From assembly GCF_018324685.1 (NCBI RefSeq), contig NZ_AP023354.1:4402001-4466000 (forward strand): DNA of 64,000 nt. Reading direction: 5' to 3'. Shown one piece after another: positions 1 to 7,982 of this stretch (positions are counted from its first letter, which is position 1; each line of letters begins with the position of its first letter). The notes under the pieces are model-generated. The model worked only from the letters and a program-made list of their open reading frames with translations. It was not told the origin of the DNA and did no database searches. This DNA is from Actinocatenispora sera. Its GTDB lineage: Bacteria; Actinomycetota; Actinomycetes; Mycobacteriales; Micromonosporaceae. A program made the translations under genes and the position numbers.

Positions 1-125
1 TGGCCGCTGCCCGCGCCGTACTCGCGCTCGGGACCACGGGCGCAGCGGCGCTCCCCGACGGCCGCTTCGTCGACGAAGCCATCCTCCGCACCGCCCGCAA
101 CACCCTCCGCGAAGCCCGCGACTGA
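1..125 (+). CDS. C-terminal end of an unidentified protein (partial)
   Basis: The third reading frame is open from the window edge and ends with TGA at 123-125, giving about 40 residues rich in Ala, Arg and Leu that end in EARD. Codon third positions are almost all G or C, as expected for a real gene in this genome. The start lies outside the window. The fragment is too short to assign a family, so no function is proposed. Confidence 0.55.
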   Translation, partial: AAARAVLALGTTGAAALPDGRFVDEAILRTARNTLREARD

Positions 126-539
126 CCGCCGCCACCCGTCCGACGGAGTACGGCTCGCTGGCCGGACCTGCGCACCGATCGGGTTCTGCGGCTGGCTTCT
201 CGGCCCACCCGCCTGCCCTGACGGTGTGCCGGCAGCCGCCCACCCGGCAGCCCACCATCCACGGTTCGGCGCAGGCGGTCGGCCGCCCGACCGATACCGT
301 CAGTCACCATCAAGAACACACTGAGTAGCGGATCCTTCGTCCGTGATGGTGGCGACAGCCAACAAGACCGGACTTCGGCACGGCTCGAAGCGACCGTGCC
401 GCCTGCCTTCCGTGTTCTGTCCCCCGCAGATCGAGCGGATCTGGGTGGCCGATTGCCGAGCCGATCCCTTTGCTGTCGCTCGAATGCAGTCGCTCTGCCT
501 CTCCGCGGTCGAAGGCTCCTGTCCATCGGGGAGGAAAAG
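126..539. other. intergenic region, no gene seen
   Basis: About 410 bases separate the partial first gene from the MmpS-like gene. Open frames here are short, overlap on both strands and lack ribosome binding sites. An in-frame upstream GTG near 396 could extend the next gene, but it has no Shine-Dalgarno site and the added residues look non-coding. The promoter of the following gene should lie here; I cannot point to clear -10 or -35 boxes. Confidence 0.5.
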
Positions 540-1127
540 ATGTCACAGCAACCACCTACACCACCGCCCGGGTTCTATCCGTACCCGCCGCAGCAACCAC
601 CGAAGAAGAAGCACACCGGGCGAACCGTGTTGATCACCCTGTCCGCAGTCTTCGTCGTGCTGATAGGTGCCATCGCCGGTTGCACCGTCCTGGTCATGGG
701 CGGCGGTAGTGATGGCAGCGGCGGCAACGACAACGGTGCCCCGCCTCCCCTCGGTAGCGCCAAGCAACAAGCGCAAAAGAAGGGCGCCGCCGCGCCCACG
801 AAACAGAAGGCCCATGCGGCATCGAAGCCGACCGTCACGTTCCGGGTCGAGGGGACTGCGTCCAGTGTGGACACCACGTATGGCTCCGACTCGGACAACC
901 GCCAGGCGCCGGACAAGGTGCCCTGGCAGACCACGCTGTCCCGCGACGACTCCGGCGACACCCTGTACTACTTCGTGAACGCACAACTCAACGGCGGCGG
1001 AGACATCACGTGTGAGGTGCTCGTCGGTAGCAAGGTGGTCGCGACCGGACACGCGTCCGGCAGCTACAACATCTGTTCGGCGCAGGTCGGTCAGGACCCG
1101 TTCACCGACAAGTGGGAGAAGGAGTAA
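540..1127 (+). CDS. MmpS-like single-pass membrane protein
   Basis: A 195-residue protein. Residues 1-25 are Pro/Gln/Tyr-rich and cytoplasmic, followed by three lysines and a membrane helix at about 29-52. A low-complexity Gly/Ala/Lys linker leads to a C-terminal extracellular beta domain at about 105-190 with two cysteines (TCEV and NICS). The domain resembles the MmpS family, which in mycobacteria partners MmpL lipid exporters, but no MmpL gene is adjacent here. The ATG at 540 is preferred over the upstream GTG at 396 because GGGAGGAAAAG sits directly before it. Family assignment is by domain pattern only. Confidence 0.7.
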   Translation: MSQQPPTPPPGFYPYPPQQPPKKKHTGRTVLITLSAVFVVLIGAIAGCTVLVMGGGSDGSGGNDNGAPPPLGSAKQQAQKKGAAAPTKQKAHAASKPTVTFRVEGTASSVDTTYGSDSDNRQAPDKVPWQTTLSRDDSGDTLYYFVNAQLNGGGDITCEVLVGSKVVATGHASGSYNICSAQVGQDPFTDKWEKE

Positions 1128-1203
1128 CGACGTACCGGTGCCGGCCGCTCGCACGTCCGGGCGGTCTGCGCCTTCTTCGCCGAGGCTACTGTGGGTACGA
1201 ACA

Positions 1204-1229
1204 AGGCCCGGAGCTGGAGCTCCGGGCCT
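1204..1229 (-). terminator. hairpin downstream of tRNA-Val(CAC)
   Basis: A perfect 12-bp inverted repeat (AGGCCCGGAGCT, GG, AGCTCCGGGCCT) lies 7 nt beyond the 3' end of the minus-strand tRNA gene. It fits a transcription terminator for that tRNA and could also stop transcription from the MmpS-like gene on the other strand. Confidence 0.65.
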
Positions 1230-1236
1230 GTGGCGG

Positions 1237-1308
1237 TGCGCGATACTGGGATCGAACCAGTGACCTCTTCGGTGTGAACGAAGCGCTCTCCCGCTGAGCT
1301 AATCGCGC
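1237..1308 (-). tRNA. tRNA-Val(CAC)
   Basis: On the minus strand a cloverleaf folds with acceptor stem GCGCGAT/ATCGCGC, discriminator A, D-loop TAGCTCAGCGGGAGAGC, an anticodon stem CTTCG/CGAAG around anticodon CAC, and a T-loop GGTTCGATCCC. The CCA end is not encoded. It reads the GTG valine codon that dominates this genome. Length is 72 nt. Confidence 0.95.
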
Positions 1309-1360
1309 CCGGGACGTGGAGAACTGTACCCGACGGTGCCGGCAGGGGTGCAGGGCAGGG

Positions 1361-1810
1361 TCAGGTGTTCAGATACGCCCAGGCAGCGGTGGCGAGGTCG
1401 ATGCCGAAACTGACCCGTACGGATGCCCACACCACGGCCGCTACCAGGACGAAACCCGCCACACCGACCAGGGCGCGGACCGGCCAGGAGCGGCGCAGCA
1501 GCCAATCGGTCCAGCGGCGTAGCTGGCGCCGGGTGAAGCGCAGCACGTGACGGGCCCAGGCGTACTCGACGGCGAGCACCGCGAGGCCGGCGAGCACGAT
1601 CAGCCATCCCGGGCCTGGCAGCGGCACCAGGATCAACCCGAGGACCACGAGCGCCCCGCCCAGCACCCCGGCGCCGATCTTCAGCGCGAGCCGACCGCCG
1701 GGCGTGGCGCGGATCCGGTCGAGCGGATGCGGTCGGTGCAGTTCCCGGCGCGGGTGTCCGGGCGCGGTCGTCGCCGGCTGCTGATCGTGTTGCTGCATCT
1801 CCGCCGGCAC
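1361..1810 (-). CDS. TIGR02611 / PGPGW family membrane protein
   Basis: A 149-residue integral membrane protein with a charged, Pro/Gln-rich N-terminus (about 1-40) and a hydrophobic stretch carrying the diagnostic PLPGPGW motif near residues 63-69. Further hydrophobic segments follow at about 70-85 and 110-130. The family is common in actinobacteria and has no established function. The start is GTG at 1810, preceded by a GAGGTGA ribosome site. An internal ATG 12 bases further in is possible but leaves poor spacing. It is a single gene, convergent with the upstream tRNA region. Confidence 0.8.
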   Translation of the reverse strand: MPAEMQQHDQQPATTAPGHPRRELHRPHPLDRIRATPGGRLALKIGAGVLGGALVVLGLILVPLPGPGWLIVLAGLAVLAVEYAWARHVLRFTRRQLRRWTDWLLRRSWPVRALVGVAGFVLVAAVVWASVRVSFGIDLATAAWAYLNT

Positions 1811-2093
1811 CGCTCACCTCGCTTCACCGATCGCCGGCGGGTCGCCGGCACTGTCTCGACGGTACCGGGATGGCGGCGGCACACTGCCGCTTTTGTCCCG
1901 ACCGCAGATGGGTCGTCCGGCGAACTTCTGCCAGGTTGTGGCCAACGGCGTATGCGCCGGCCGGAGACGGGGTATCACCTGAACAGAGCGACGATCGGGA
2001 CTGGTCGGCGGGTTGCGATGACCCACGGTCGGCCCCGGTCTTACCGTCAGTGCGGGACCGAGCCGTTCCCGCCGAGCAGGCCAGGAGACGCCG

Positions 2094-2528
2094 ATGCACC
2101 CGACGACCGTCGAAGTCGAAGCCTCACTCCAGCTTGTTGCCCCTGACTCGGTGATGCTCCCGGTCCGGTCGAGCCTGCGCTACGACCCGACCGACCCGTA
2201 CGCGGTGCACGTGTTGTTCCATCCGGACGGCGTCACTGGAGGCCCGGTGAGCTGGTCGTTCGCCCGGGATCTGTTGGTGTCCGGGCTGACCGAGGCGACC
2301 GGCATCGGCGACGTTCGGGTCTGGCCGTGGTCCTCGTCGCGCGGCGACGTGGTCGCCCTGGCGCTGTCATCGCCCGACGGTAACGCGCTGTTCGAGGTGC
2401 CGCGGGAGATTCTCGTCCGGTTCCTGCGGCGTACCTTCGCCGCGGTGCCGACCGGCGAGGAGAGCCGCTACCTCGACGTCGAGTCCGCGGTCAGCCGCCT
2501 GCTGCGTCAGTCCCCGCGCCCGGAGTAG
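2094..2528 (+). CDS. SsgA family sporulation/cell division regulator
   Basis: A 144-residue SsgA-like protein (SALP). The N-terminal LQLVAPDSVMLPVRSSLRYD segment, the central YAVHVLFHPD and SWSFARDLLVSGL motifs, and the C-terminal FLRRTFAAVP are typical of the family, and the length matches. SALPs act in the cytoplasm at septa. SsgB recruits FtsZ to sporulation division sites in Streptomyces, and simple SsgB-like members occur in other morphologically complex actinomycetes. The ATG follows a strong AGGAGA site. The gene stands alone, with the convergent ArsR gene starting its stop codon 10 bases downstream. Which SALP subtype it is cannot be decided here. Confidence 0.88.
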   Translation: MHPTTVEVEASLQLVAPDSVMLPVRSSLRYDPTDPYAVHVLFHPDGVTGGPVSWSFARDLLVSGLTEATGIGDVRVWPWSSSRGDVVALALSSPDGNALFEVPREILVRFLRRTFAAVPTGEESRYLDVESAVSRLLRQSPRPE

Positions 2529-2537
2529 CACCGACGC

Positions 2538-3485
2538 TCAGCCGGAGCAGGCGTCGGTGATGCCGAAGGCGTCCGCGAGCGTTCGGCGGCCGCCGTCGGT
2601 GAGTCGCAGGGCACGGTCACCGGTGGCACGGCGCACCAACCAGCCCTGGGCGAGGAAGCGCGCGCAGATCGCCGCGCCGAGGGCACCGGCGAGGTGGCTG
2701 CGGCGTTCGGTGAAGTCCAGGCAGGGGCGGGCGAACGCGCGGCGCGCGGACCGGGCGGCCGGCACGTCGACGCCCAGGCCGGTCAGCAGGTCCACCCCGG
2801 CCGGGGTCAGCTCGTATCCGGCCGGGACGGTGTGCAGCGCCTGGCGGGTAACGAGGGCGTCGTGCACGGCGACCCCGATCTGGCCGGCCAAGTGGTCGTA
2901 GCAGGTACGGGCGACGAGCAGTGCGGCGTTGGTCCGGGACTGCCGCAGCGTTCGTACCGGCTTGGGCCGGCTCACCAGTGCCAGCGCCTCCAGTACCTGG
3001 CCGACCTCGGGTGACGCGAGCCGGTGGTACCGGTGCCGGCCCGCCGCCACCACCTCGACCAGCCCGCCGTCGCGCAGCCGGGCCAGGTGCTCGCTCGCGG
3101 TACCGGGGGACACGCCGGCGATGCGGGCCAGTTCGCCGGCGGCGAGCGCCCGGCCGGCGAGCAGCGCGTCCAGCATGGCCGCCCGCGCCGGCTCACCGAT
3201 CAGCCGCGCCACCGCGGCGACGTCCACCTCCCCGACGGCCTCCGGTACGGCAGACTCCGCGCCCCCGACCGCTGCCGCGGCGACGTCCACGTCCCCGACG
3301 GCCACCGGCACGGTGCGTTCTGCGCCACCGACCGCCACCGGCACGGGGGATTCCGCGCCCCCCACCGCCACCGGCACGGCGGTCGACGGTGCCCCGGCGA
3401 CGGCCACCTGTTCGGCGGCCGGCGGCCTCGCGCCCCTGCCCGTCTCGCCCACGGCGGCGGACGGCTCGAGCGACTCGGTACTCAT
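2538..3485 (-). CDS. ArsR-family transcriptional regulator with repetitive N-terminal extension
   Basis: A 315-residue protein. The core begins near residue 87 (EVDVAAVARLIGEPARAAML), where relatives normally begin. An ArsR winged helix follows, with the recognition segment near PGTASEHLARLRDGGLV, then a C-terminal domain (about 180-315) seen in actinobacterial members of this group. No paired cysteines of a classic metal site are evident. The first 85 residues are low complexity with five degenerate copies of VPVAVGGAE. The ATG at 3485 may be wrong, or the extension may be real. It is divergent from the DinB-like gene with a 66-bp gap, which probably holds both promoters. Confidence 0.75.
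   Translation of the reverse strand: MSTESLEPSAAVGETGRGARPPAAEQVAVAGAPSTAVPVAVGGAESPVPVAVGGAERTVPVAVGDVDVAAAAVGGAESAVPEAVGEVDVAAVARLIGEPARAAMLDALLAGRALAAGELARIAGVSPGTASEHLARLRDGGLVEVVAAGRHRYHRLASPEVGQVLEALALVSRPKPVRTLRQSRTNAALLVARTCYDHLAGQIGVAVHDALVTRQALHTVPAGYELTPAGVDLLTGLGVDVPAARSARRAFARPCLDFTERRSHLAGALGAAICARFLAQGWLVRRATGDRALRLTDGGRRTLADAFGITDACSG
3222..3377 (-). repeat. 33-bp-period coding repeat in the ArsR gene
   Basis: Residues 37-88 of the ArsR protein contain five degenerate units, with VPVAVGGAE exact at 37-45 and 48-56 and variants at 59-67, 69-77 and 80-88. Spacing is about 11 codons. At DNA level the units share stretches such as GACGGCCACCGGCACGG. This looks like a coding minisatellite that has expanded ahead of the HTH domain. 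Confidence 0.7.
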
Positions 3486-3551
3486 GCCCTGCACGCTAGC
3501 GCGGGCACGTTTCGGCCAGCGGCGAAGCGTCCGAGCCCTAGCGTCTGGCGA

Positions 3552-4058
3552 GTGACCCGCTACCTGAGCATCGAGGACGACGACGATTCCGTCCCGGACA
3601 CCGACGAACGTGACGTGACCACCCTGATCCCGGCCGCCGTGGACGAGGTGTTGGCGATGGCCGAGACGTGGCTGGCCTTCGCCGGCAACCCGGTCGTCCG
3701 CGAAGGGAACGCCTGGACGCCGCACAAGGCGCTGCGCCGGGTGACCGACCACCTGATCGACCATCTCGCCGAGATCGAGTGCCGGCTCGCCGGCGTACCC
3801 ACCGAACCGGACCGTTGGCACGGCCGCCGGCTCACCCTGGACGCGGACTTCGCCCGGTTCACCGAGGCGGACCTGGACGAGGCGACGAGCCGGCTGCGCC
3901 GCCTCGCGCTCTGCTATCGCGGCCGGTTGGCCGGGCTGTCGGCCGACGAGCTCGACGCGCCGTGCGCGTCGGACCCGGGCGCCTGGACGATCCGCCAGAT
4001 CGTCCACCACGTCGCCGGCATCACCGCCTACGCGGAGCTTCTCGGCCCGCTCGCCTGA
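3552..4058 (+). CDS. DinB-like protein
   Basis: A 168-residue protein starting at GTG 3552. An acidic N-terminus (EDDDDSVPDTDERD) precedes a four-helix pattern. The C-terminal WTIRQIVHHVAGITAYAELL is the conserved helix of DinB/mycothiol-dependent-type domains, with the His pair usual in the metal site. Such proteins are metal-binding hydrolases or thiol transferases, often of unknown substrate. It is divergent from the ArsR gene, so it may be that regulator's target. An upstream extension of the frame overlaps the ArsR gene and is not credible. Confidence 0.68.
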   Translation: MTRYLSIEDDDDSVPDTDERDVTTLIPAAVDEVLAMAETWLAFAGNPVVREGNAWTPHKALRRVTDHLIDHLAEIECRLAGVPTEPDRWHGRRLTLDADFARFTEADLDEATSRLRRLALCYRGRLAGLSADELDAPCASDPGAWTIRQIVHHVAGITAYAELLGPLA

Positions 4059-4112
4059 GGGCCGCCCGCATGGCGTGCGGTGCGGGCCGGCCGGGCTGCG
4101 TAGCCTGGGCCG

Positions 4113-5180
4113 ATGCGATCAGCCCTGCGGTACCTGGCCGTCGCGGTCGCGGTGGTCACCCTGGCGGCGTGCTCGTCGAGCGGTGACCGGTCGACCGCCG
4201 AGCGTCGATCCTCGCGTACCCGTGCCAGCGCGAGCCCGAGCCCGACCGGGCCGCCGACGATCAGCATCGAGCTCGCCGGCGACGTGCACTTCACCGGCCG
4301 TACCGCTGGGCTGCTGAAGGACCCGAAGACCGCGTTCGGCCCGGTCGCGAAGCAGCTGTCGGCGGCCGACGTGACGATCGTGAACCTGGAGACCGCGGTC
4401 ACCACTCGCGGTACGCCGGAGCCGAAGGAGTTCCACTTCCGGGCGCCGCCGGCCGCGTTCGACGCGGTGAAGGCGGCCGGTGTGGACGTGGTCACGGTGG
4501 CGAACAACCACGCGATGGACTACGGCCGGACCGGCCTTGCCGACACCCTGCGCTACGCGAAGGCGGCCGGGATGCCGGTGATCGGGGCCGGCGCCGACGA
4601 GGCGGCCGCGTACCGGCCGTGGATCACCACGGTGCACGGGGTGCGGATCGCGTTCCTGGCCTTCAGCCAGGTCACCGAGCTGGCGCAGCAGTGGCTCGCG
4701 ACGCCCGACCGGTCCGGCATCGCCGAGACGTTCGACACCGCCCGCGCGGTCGCCGCAGTACGGGCGGCGAGGAAGCAGGCCGACGTGGTGATCGTCTACC
4801 CGCACTGGGGCCAGGAGGGCAACCACTGCCCGATCGCCGACCAGCGCAGCTTCGCCGCGGCGATGGCGAAGGCCGGCGCCACCGCCGTGGTGGGCACGCA
4901 CGCGCACCTGCTGCTCGGCGCCGGCTGGGAGGGTGACACGTACGTCGACTACGGGCTGGGCAACTTCCTGTGGTGGCGCGACGACGCCTTCAGCAACGAC
5001 ACCGGGGTACTGCGGCTGACGCTGACCGGCGGCAAACTGACCGGCACCCGGTTCCTGCCGGCCGAGATCTCCCGCCGTACCGGTCAGCCGATCCCGGCCA
5101 CCGGCTCGACCGCGCGGCGCATCACCACCAAGGTGGACGATCTTCGCAGCTGTACCGGATTGTCCGGCACGGCGGGCTGA
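4113..5180 (+). CDS. CapA family lipoprotein (metallophosphoesterase fold)
   Basis: A 355-residue protein. The N-terminus carries a lipoprotein signal with lipobox LAAC, so Cys20 would be lipid-anchored. After a Ser/Pro linker the CapA/PgsA domain shows AGDVHFTG, NLETAVT, VVTVANNHAMDYG, VYPHWGQE, VVGTHAHLL and GLGNFLWW, which together supply the Asp, Asn and His ligands of this metallophosphatase-like fold. Relatives take part in poly-gamma-glutamate capsule synthesis, but no other capsule genes are nearby, so an envelope role with unknown substrate is the safe call. The gene ends before the tRNA array. Confidence 0.85.
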   Translation: MRSALRYLAVAVAVVTLAACSSSGDRSTAERRSSRTRASASPSPTGPPTISIELAGDVHFTGRTAGLLKDPKTAFGPVAKQLSAADVTIVNLETAVTTRGTPEPKEFHFRAPPAAFDAVKAAGVDVVTVANNHAMDYGRTGLADTLRYAKAAGMPVIGAGADEAAAYRPWITTVHGVRIAFLAFSQVTELAQQWLATPDRSGIAETFDTARAVAAVRAARKQADVVIVYPHWGQEGNHCPIADQRSFAAAMAKAGATAVVGTHAHLLLGAGWEGDTYVDYGLGNFLWWRDDAFSNDTGVLRLTLTGGKLTGTRFLPAEISRRTGQPIPATGSTARRITTKVDDLRSCTGLSGTAG

Positions 5181-5296
5181 ACCGCCACATCGGTGCTGTT
5201 CGATACCGGTGGAGGCGGTACGACCCCGCGTTTGGCCGGTACCGAGCGATCGGCTACAGTTTCACTCGCCGCCGGGGCAACGAGCACCGGCGACGT

Positions 5297-5369
5297 GCGG
5301 ACGTAGCGCAGCTGGTAGCGCATCACCTTGCCAAGGTGAGGGTCGCGGGTTCGAATCCCGTCGTCCGCT
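5297..5369 (+). tRNA. tRNA-Gly(GCC)
   Basis: Acceptor stem GCGGACG/CGTCCGC, discriminator T, anticodon stem CACCT/AGGTG with loop containing GCC, and T-arm GCGGGTTCGAATCCCGT. It is the first of three closely spaced tRNA genes, an arrangement (Gly-Cys-Val) often seen in actinobacteria. CCA is not encoded. Length is 73 nt. Confidence 0.96.
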
Positions 5370-5423
5370 CGGATGCGGCGCCCGCGTGGCGTTCGTCCCT
5401 CGCCCGGCAGTGCCGGGACACCC

Positions 5424-5495
5424 GGTGGGGTGGCCGAGTGGCTTAGGCAAGGGCCTGCAAAGCCCTGTACGCGGGTTCGATTCCCGCTCCCACCT
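5424..5495 (+). tRNA. tRNA-Cys(GCA)
   Basis: Acceptor stem GGTGGGG/TCCCACC with one G-U pair, discriminator T (typical for Cys), anticodon stem AGGGC/GCCCT around GCA, and T-arm GCGGGTTCGATTCCCGC. It lies 54 nt after tRNA-Gly and one base before tRNA-Val, so the latter two are surely cotranscribed. Confidence 0.96.
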
Positions 5496-5496
5496 C

Positions 5497-5571
5497 GCGC
5501 GGTTAGCTCAGCGGGAGAGCGCTTCCCTGACACGGAAGAGGTCACAGGTTCAATCCCTGTACCGCGCACCA
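5497..5571 (+). tRNA. tRNA-Val(GAC), integration target
   Basis: Acceptor stem GCGCGGT/ACCGCGC, discriminator A, anticodon stem CTTCC/GGAAG with anticodon GAC, and T-arm ACAGGTTCAATCCCTGT. Unlike the other tRNAs in this window it encodes CCA (5569-5571). Its 3' half, from the anticodon loop onward, is duplicated at 13301-13345. This marks it as the attachment site of the island that follows. The gene remains complete after integration. Confidence 0.96.
5527..5571 (+). repeat. attL: 45-bp attachment-site repeat in tRNA-Val
   Basis: The 45 bases from the anticodon loop (CTGACACGG...) through the encoded CCA are identical to 13301-13345. Flanking bases differ on both sides apart from one shared G after the CCA. 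Tyrosine integrases commonly recombine within the anticodon loop of tRNA genes, leaving exactly this kind of identity block. Confidence 0.88.
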
Positions 5572-5576
5572 GGCAA

Positions 5577-5608
5577 AACGCCCCGGTCCGATCTTGGATC
5601 GGGGCGTT
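5577..5608 (+). terminator. terminator after tRNA-Val (island-borne)
   Basis: AACGCCCC at 5577-5584 pairs with GGGGCGTT at 5601-5608, with additional pairing inside the loop (GATC/GGATC). It would end the tRNA array transcript. Because it lies inside the attL-attR interval it probably arrived with the island, while the ancestral terminator is the one at 13353-13387. Confidence 0.7.
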
Positions 5609-5633
5609 GCCAGCTACGAAGTACAGCAGTAGG

Positions 5634-5891
5634 TCACTCACCCAGGCTCTCCCCAAGTCGCTTGAGCGCGTCGCGGGTCTTCGCCGAGGTGGCCTGCGCG
5701 TAGACCTTCATCGTCACCGAGATCTGTGCGTGCCGCAGGACGCTCATGATCACGCGAGGGTGGACGTCGAGATCCACCAGCAGCGTGGCGCAGGTCCGCC
5801 GAGCGTCGTGCACGGTGATTCGACGCACCCCGGCACGGCCACACCGGTACTCCCAGCTCCGGCTGAAATTGCGCGGCTCGCCCGCACCTCT
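5634..5891 (-). pseudogene. tyrosine integrase, C-terminal remnant
   Basis: An 85-residue open stretch reads toward the tRNA gene and ends with TGA at 5634-5636. It matches the last part of phage-type tyrosine recombinases: PRNFSRSWEYRC, then ITVHDARRTCATLL with the catalytic Arg, VLRHAQISVTM with the H/R-x-x-H-type helix, and VYAQ with the nucleophilic Tyr. An in-frame stop at 5892-5894 blocks upstream extension, and no catalytic N-terminal half is found before 6041. The core-binding and first catalytic Arg regions are missing, so it cannot be active. Its position beside attL fits the integrase that brought in the island. Confidence 0.85.
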
Positions 5892-6040
5892 TCAACCAGC
5901 CCTAGCCATGGCCCTGACGCTACGCGACCAGGCCACGAGGCGCAGCAGGCCCCTGTCGTGGCTCAGGTGATGCTTGCCGGATCTGTGTCGGCTGACGCTG
6001 ACGGCTAGAGGGCCGTGACTCGCCACGCCGCACAACAGAC

Positions 6041-6424
6041 CTATCGTCCCAACAGCCGGTCCGCCAGGTCTGTGGTCATCAACATGACCATCCGGGTGTC
6101 ATCGCCGTCGCCCCAGATCCACGTGCGCCGATCGGCAAGCGTCGCCTCGATCTCGGCCGTCGTCATCGCTGGGGCATGGTCCCAGACAGCGTCCATCGGT
6201 TCCCGAATCTCGATCAGGTCCCGACGGATCATGCCCCGAACCACCTCGGCGAACCGTGGAATGAGCGCCTCAATCGCTTCGACGTCATTGCCGAAGATCC
6301 ACACCGCTCCGCCACTCTCGGCATGGCCGAGATAGTCGCCGATCACCCCGTTGAGATAGCACTCCTCCAGCGCCGTCGTCATGACCACCTGCTCTTCTCG
6401 GGTCAGGTCGTCCCAGATGCTCAT
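6041..6424 (-). CDS. conserved hypothetical protein, island cargo
   Basis: A 127-residue acidic soluble protein (MSIWDDLTREEQVVM...). It has helices around a conserved-looking LEECYLNGVIGDYLG segment, then EALIPRFAEVVRGMI, and a C-terminal part rich in Asp and Trp (WIWGDGDDTR). There is no signal peptide or membrane helix. The start at 6424 was chosen because upstream codons read like a poor-quality extension; an alternative start at 6496 would add 24 residues. I recognise no enzymatic motif. Small proteins of this sort are typical accessory genes beside integrases in actinomycetes. Confidence 0.6.
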   Translation of the reverse strand: MSIWDDLTREEQVVMTTALEECYLNGVIGDYLGHAESGGAVWIFGNDVEAIEALIPRFAEVVRGMIRRDLIEIREPMDAVWDHAPAMTTAEIEATLADRRTWIWGDGDDTRMVMLMTTDLADRLLGR

Positions 6425-6530
6425 ATGCCTGGGTCTTCGTCGCACCTCACATACACCCGCAACGCCTCCTGTCCAGCAACGACGTCCGTCCGTCAAGCAT
6501 CATCTGACACACGACTGTCAACCGTCATCC

Positions 6531-6556
6531 GAGACAGGACACAGCACCGGGTCCAG
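6531..6556. repeat. 26-bp imperfect direct repeat, left of IS256 element
   Basis: GAGACAGGAC followed by ACAGCACCGGGTCCAG. The last 16 bases recur exactly at 7994-8009 on the other side of the IS256-family element, and the preceding bases match with two substitutions and one inserted A. The distance to the IS end (10 bp) is too large for a target-site duplication. Confidence 0.6.
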
Positions 6557-6566
6557 TGTGATCAGT

Positions 6567-7947
6567 GGGACTGTAAGACGTTCGGTGTAACTCCCGATCA
6601 TGGAAGTGACATCGATGACCGAGATGATGTCTGGTATGGACAACACCGACGATCCGACACGGGCGGCTGGCCTGGGCGGGCTGGATGAGCAGCTGATTGA
6701 TCAGCTGGTCGATCGGGCCAAGGCCGGTGGGCTGCAGCTGACCGGGGAGGGCGGGCTGCTGGCGGCGCTGACCAAGCGGGTGCTGGAGTCGGCGTTGGAG
6801 GGCGAGATTACCGACCATCTGGGCTACCAGGCTCACGATCCGGCTGGTCGAGGTAGCGGCAACTCCCGCAACGGCGTCCGCAGCAAGACCGTGCTCACCG
6901 AGGTCGGTCCGGTCGAGCTGGATGTTCCTCGGGACCGCAATGGCAGTTTCGAGCCGAGGATCGTGGCGAAGCGACAGAAGCGGCTGTCCGGGGTCGATGA
7001 GATGGTGATCTCTCTGGCGGCCAAGGGATTGACTACCGGCGAGGTCCAGGCCCATCTGGCTGAGGTGTATGGGGCGCAGGTGTCACGCCAGACGATCTCC
7101 ACGATCACCGACAAGGTGATCGAGGGCATGGTCGAGTGGCAGAACCGGCCGCTGGATGCAGTGTATCCGGTGGTGTTCATCGACGCTATCCACGTCAAGA
7201 TCCGTGATGGTCAGGTTGCGAACCGGCCGATCTATGTGGCGCTGGCGGTCACCTGCGAGGGCAACCGTGACATCCTCGGGCTGTGGGCCGGTGACGGCGG
7301 TGAAGGCGCCAAGTACTGGCTGCATGTGCTCACTGAGCTGAAGAACCGGGGCGTGGCCGATGTGTTGATGATGGTCTGCGACGGGCTGTCCGGGCTACCG
7401 GAAGCGATCGCCAGTGTGTGGCCAGCCACGGTGACGCAGACCTGCGTGGTGCACCTGCTGCGCAACAGTTTCCGTTACGCCGGCCGGCAGCACTTCGACG
7501 CTATCGCCAAGGCGCTACGGCCGGTCTACACCGCGCCCACCGAGGCCGCCGCGGCCGAGCGGTTCGCCGAGTTCACCGAGGCGTGGGGCACCCGATACCC
7601 GGCCATCGTCCGGCTCTGGGAACGCGCCTGGGCCGAGTTCGTGCCGTTCCTGGCGTTCGACCCGGAGATCCGGCGGGTGGTCTGCTCGACCAACGCGATC
7701 GAGTCGGTCAACGCCCGGATCCGTCGCGCTGTGCGGGCCCGCGGGCACTTCCCCAACGAACAGGCCGCGCTCAAGTGTGTCTACATGGCGGTGATGAGCC
7801 TGGACCCGACCGGCATCGGACGCAAACGCTGGATGATGCGGTGGAAGCCCGCACTCAACGCGTTCGACATCGCCTTCGACGGCCGTCTGGCCGCCGGCAA
7901 GAAGTAACCCACCCAACCCTGAGATACACCGAACGTTTGACAGACCC
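6567..7947. mobile_element. IS256-family insertion sequence
   Basis: About 1.38 kb with one transposase gene. Terminal inverted repeats of about 26 bp: left end GGGACTGTAAGACGTTCGGT and right end (complement) GGGTCTGTCAAACGTTCGGT. The two ends share ACGTTCGGTGTA in the core and differ at scattered positions. I do not see a convincing 8-bp target duplication next to these ends, which suggests later rearrangement or decay of the flanks. Confidence 0.85.
6615..7907 (+). CDS. IS256-family transposase
   Basis: About 430 residues, full length for the family (mutator-type, DDE). The N-terminal DNA-binding part (about 1-150) includes the GRGSGNSRNG segment. The RNase-H-like core shows VVFIDAIHVKIRDG (first Asp), MVCDGLSGLPEAI (second Asp), CVVHLLRNSFRY (conserved His), and CSTNAIESVNARIRR (the Glu). 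No frameshift is seen, so the enzyme may be active. Four in-frame ATG codons exist (6600, 6615, 6627, 6636); 6615 is best placed after GGAAGTG. Function is cut-and-paste or copy-paste movement of this element only. Confidence 0.93.
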   Translation: MTEMMSGMDNTDDPTRAAGLGGLDEQLIDQLVDRAKAGGLQLTGEGGLLAALTKRVLESALEGEITDHLGYQAHDPAGRGSGNSRNGVRSKTVLTEVGPVELDVPRDRNGSFEPRIVAKRQKRLSGVDEMVISLAAKGLTTGEVQAHLAEVYGAQVSRQTISTITDKVIEGMVEWQNRPLDAVYPVVFIDAIHVKIRDGQVANRPIYVALAVTCEGNRDILGLWAGDGGEGAKYWLHVLTELKNRGVADVLMMVCDGLSGLPEAIASVWPATVTQTCVVHLLRNSFRYAGRQHFDAIAKALRPVYTAPTEAAAAERFAEFTEAWGTRYPAIVRLWERAWAEFVPFLAFDPEIRRVVCSTNAIESVNARIRRAVRARGHFPNEQAALKCVYMAVMSLDPTGIGRKRWMMRWKPALNAFDIAFDGRLAAGKK

Positions 7948-7982
7948 CACATCAAGTGGCGGACGAGTGTCGCGCATCAGTC

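Noticed and set aside
396-539. Upstream extension of the MmpS-like protein to GTG 396
   Set aside because: No Shine-Dalgarno site, and the added residues are unlike the family; ATG 540 has a strong site.
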